Assembly: GCA_902633885.1 (NCBI GenBank)
Contig: CACPIK010000011.1
Span: forward strand, 1 to 16,582
DNA from: an uncultured Pelagibacteraceae bacterium
GTDB lineage: Bacteria; Pseudomonadota; Alphaproteobacteria; Pelagibacterales; Pelagibacteraceae
Direction of reading: 5' to 3'
Length of the DNA: 16,582 nt
Below the pieces are notes generated by a model, which was given only the letters and a program-made list of their open reading frames with translations, did no database searches and was not told the origin of the DNA. How positions within the stretch are numbered: the stretch's first letter is position 1; every line of letters begins with the position of its first letter. Below, piece after piece: positions 15,385 to 16,582 of the stretch. Made by a program: the position numbers and the translations under genes.

Positions 15385-15853
15385 TTAAATTTGTAATTGA
15401 TGAAATAATATTATCACTTATTTTTTCAGATAAGTTTTCAATTATAATTTTTTCAGATTGTTCAAGTTTAAACTTATCATTAATATTATTATAAATATTT
15501 TTTCTTTCAACTTTTCTATTTAGCAATAATTTTTGGTCATTTTTTATTTCATAAATAGTTGTAATCAAAAGTTCAAATTTAGTAGGATCCCCTTCAGAAT
15601 CTTTAGAAATTATAATTTTTTCTTTTGTTGTGTTTAAAGTGATGTAATAATTTTTTTTGTAATTTTTATTACCAGTTTTAATTAAATCAAGTTTTTGACT
15701 TATTATTGAGTTAATTTCCTCATCTCCAATATAAGTTATTTTTTCAATTTTAAAGTCATAATCCTTTTTTAAAAAAATTGGTTTATAGGAACACGCATTA
15801 ATCCCAAATATTAAGAGAAAAGCAATAGTGAAAATTTTTAATAATTTAGTCAT
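15374..15853 (-). CDS. lptE: LPS-assembly lipoprotein LptE-like
   Basis: A 159-residue predicted outer-membrane lipoprotein. A lipoprotein signal peptide is clear: basic MTKLLK, a hydrophobic core IFTIAFLLIF, then a lipobox ending at C21 (INAC), followed by SYKPIF, the CGF/Y-P-like start typical of LptE. LptE plugs the LptD barrel that delivers LPS to the cell surface. The body is poorly conserved, so the identity comes mainly from the lipobox, size and position between leuS and holA, where alphaproteobacteria usually carry lptE. It overlaps leuS by 8 nt and holA by 11 nt. Confidence 0.72.
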   Translation of the reverse strand: MTKLLKIFTIAFLLIFGINACSYKPIFLKKDYDFKIEKITYIGDEEINSIISQKLDLIKTGNKNYKKNYYITLNTTKEKIIISKDSEGDPTKFELLITTIYEIKNDQKLLLNRKVERKNIYNNINDKFKLEQSEKIIIENLSEKISDNIISSITNLNDS

Positions 15854-16582
15854 TAATTATTAGATTAATTAATCTATTTTTAACAAAAATAATTTTAATT
15901 ATAGATTTATTTTTCAAATATTTATTTGACATGTTATTTGATTTAACTTTATTTAAAAGTGTTTCTTGATTTATATCTCTTTTTTCTTTTAAAATAGCCC
16001 TTTTTTTACCATTTATTTGGACTACAAAATCAATAGTTTCCTCTTTTAAATATTTCATATCTGGATTTGGCCAATCTATTTTTTCTTTCATTTCAAGATC
16101 CTCTAAACATTCAGATACGAAGTGAGGAATGGCAGGTGAGAATAATATTAATATTTTTTTGTAATTTATTTTTAAATTTTTACTATCTAAATTTTTTTCT
16201 ATTTCTTTAATTAAAAAATTATAAATTTCATAAATATTTGCTATGATTACATTATAATTAAAATTCTCTAGATTGTTTGTTATTTTAAAAATCATTTGAT
16301 TTGTAAATTTATCTAGCTCATTGTTTGAGTCTTTAGGACTAAAATCTTTCTCAATTTTTTCTTTTATTTTATTATGCAAAATCCACAATTTATGTAAAAA
16401 CTTATAAGATGCCACCATTCCTTGTTCTGACCATTGAACATCTTTTTCTGGAGGACTGTCAGATAATATAAATAATCTTACCGCATCTGCACCATAGTTA
16501 TTCATAATATTTTCTGGATCTATTACATTTTTTTTAGATTTAGACATAGACTCAGAGGGACCAATAGTAATTTTCAATGAAG
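15846..16582 (-). CDS. leuS: Leucyl-tRNA synthetase, C-terminal part (5' end outside window)
   Basis: This is the last approximately 245 codons of LeuRS, which charges tRNA-Leu. The frame runs off the right edge, so the true start is not seen; the TTG at 16577 is an internal Leu codon, not a start. The region begins with the catalytic signature loop MSKSKKNVIDPE, then GADAVRLFILSDSPPEKDVQWSE, the anticodon-binding helical domain, and a C-terminal tail with QINGKKRAILK typical of LeuRS. The first lysine of the KMSKS loop is Ser here (SMSKS). It is the upstream gene of the leftward leuS-lptE-holA operon and overlaps lptE by 8 nt. Confidence 0.95.
   Translation of the reverse strand, partial: SLKITIGPSESMSKSKKNVIDPENIMNNYGADAVRLFILSDSPPEKDVQWSEQGMVASYKFLHKLWILHNKIKEKIEKDFSPKDSNNELDKFTNQMIFKITNNLENFNYNVIIANIYEIYNFLIKEIEKNLDSKNLKINYKKILILFSPAIPHFVSECLEDLEMKEKIDWPNPDMKYLKEETIDFVVQINGKKRAILKEKRDINQETLLNKVKSNNMSNKYLKNKSIIKIIFVKNRLINLIIND

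Overview
This window is a very AT-rich, gene-dense alphaproteobacterial chromosome segment. The low GC, lysine/asparagine-rich proteins, AGA-dominated arginine codons, tiny spacers and many overlapping genes suggest a streamlined marine lineage such as SAR11 (Pelagibacterales). Gene order supports this: it is the alphaproteobacterial origin-proximal arrangement, with hemE beside the replication origin and mnmE-mnmG-rsmG-parA-parB-holA-lptE-leuS further out. The assignment is by inference; no rRNA or other marker gene is present.

Layout. Bases 1-3848 form a minus-strand operon read right to left: ppsR (PPDK/PEP-synthase regulator), maf, aroE, an SDR oxidoreductase, coaE and dnaQ (truncated by the window edge). 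Bases 3849-4134 are the largest non-coding gap. It holds an AT-rich block, a tandem 10-bp repeat with an 11-bp period whose units resemble DnaA boxes, and a near-consensus DnaA box, and I read it as the probable oriC. Rightward follow hemE, hemH and hemJ (uroporphyrinogen to heme, with the last two steps by HemJ and HemH) and then rho. A lone leftward PAPS-type sulfotransferase gene (7939-8802) interrupts the rightward array. Then come mnmE and mnmG (tRNA wobble-uridine modification), rsmG (16S rRNA methylation), parA and parB. Bases 14407-16582 are a second minus-strand operon, leuS (partial), lptE, holA, converging on parB.

How it works together. The centre is a chromosome replication and segregation module. 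A likely oriC lies at about 4.0 kb. A perfect 20-bp palindrome containing the canonical parS 16-mer lies inside rsmG at 12170-12189. A second, degenerate parS-like site (14/16) lies in mnmG at 11840-11855. parA and parB follow directly. oriC and parS are about 8.1 kb apart, much like the spacing I recall for Caulobacter. Replication (dnaQ, holA), heme synthesis, tRNA/rRNA modification and LPS transport genes fill the rest. The two genes that look like additions to the conserved order are the SDR gene and the sulfotransferase gene. I saw no tRNA, rRNA, CRISPR array, insertion sequence or prophage gene, and no convincing intrinsic terminator; several gene junctions leave no room for one.
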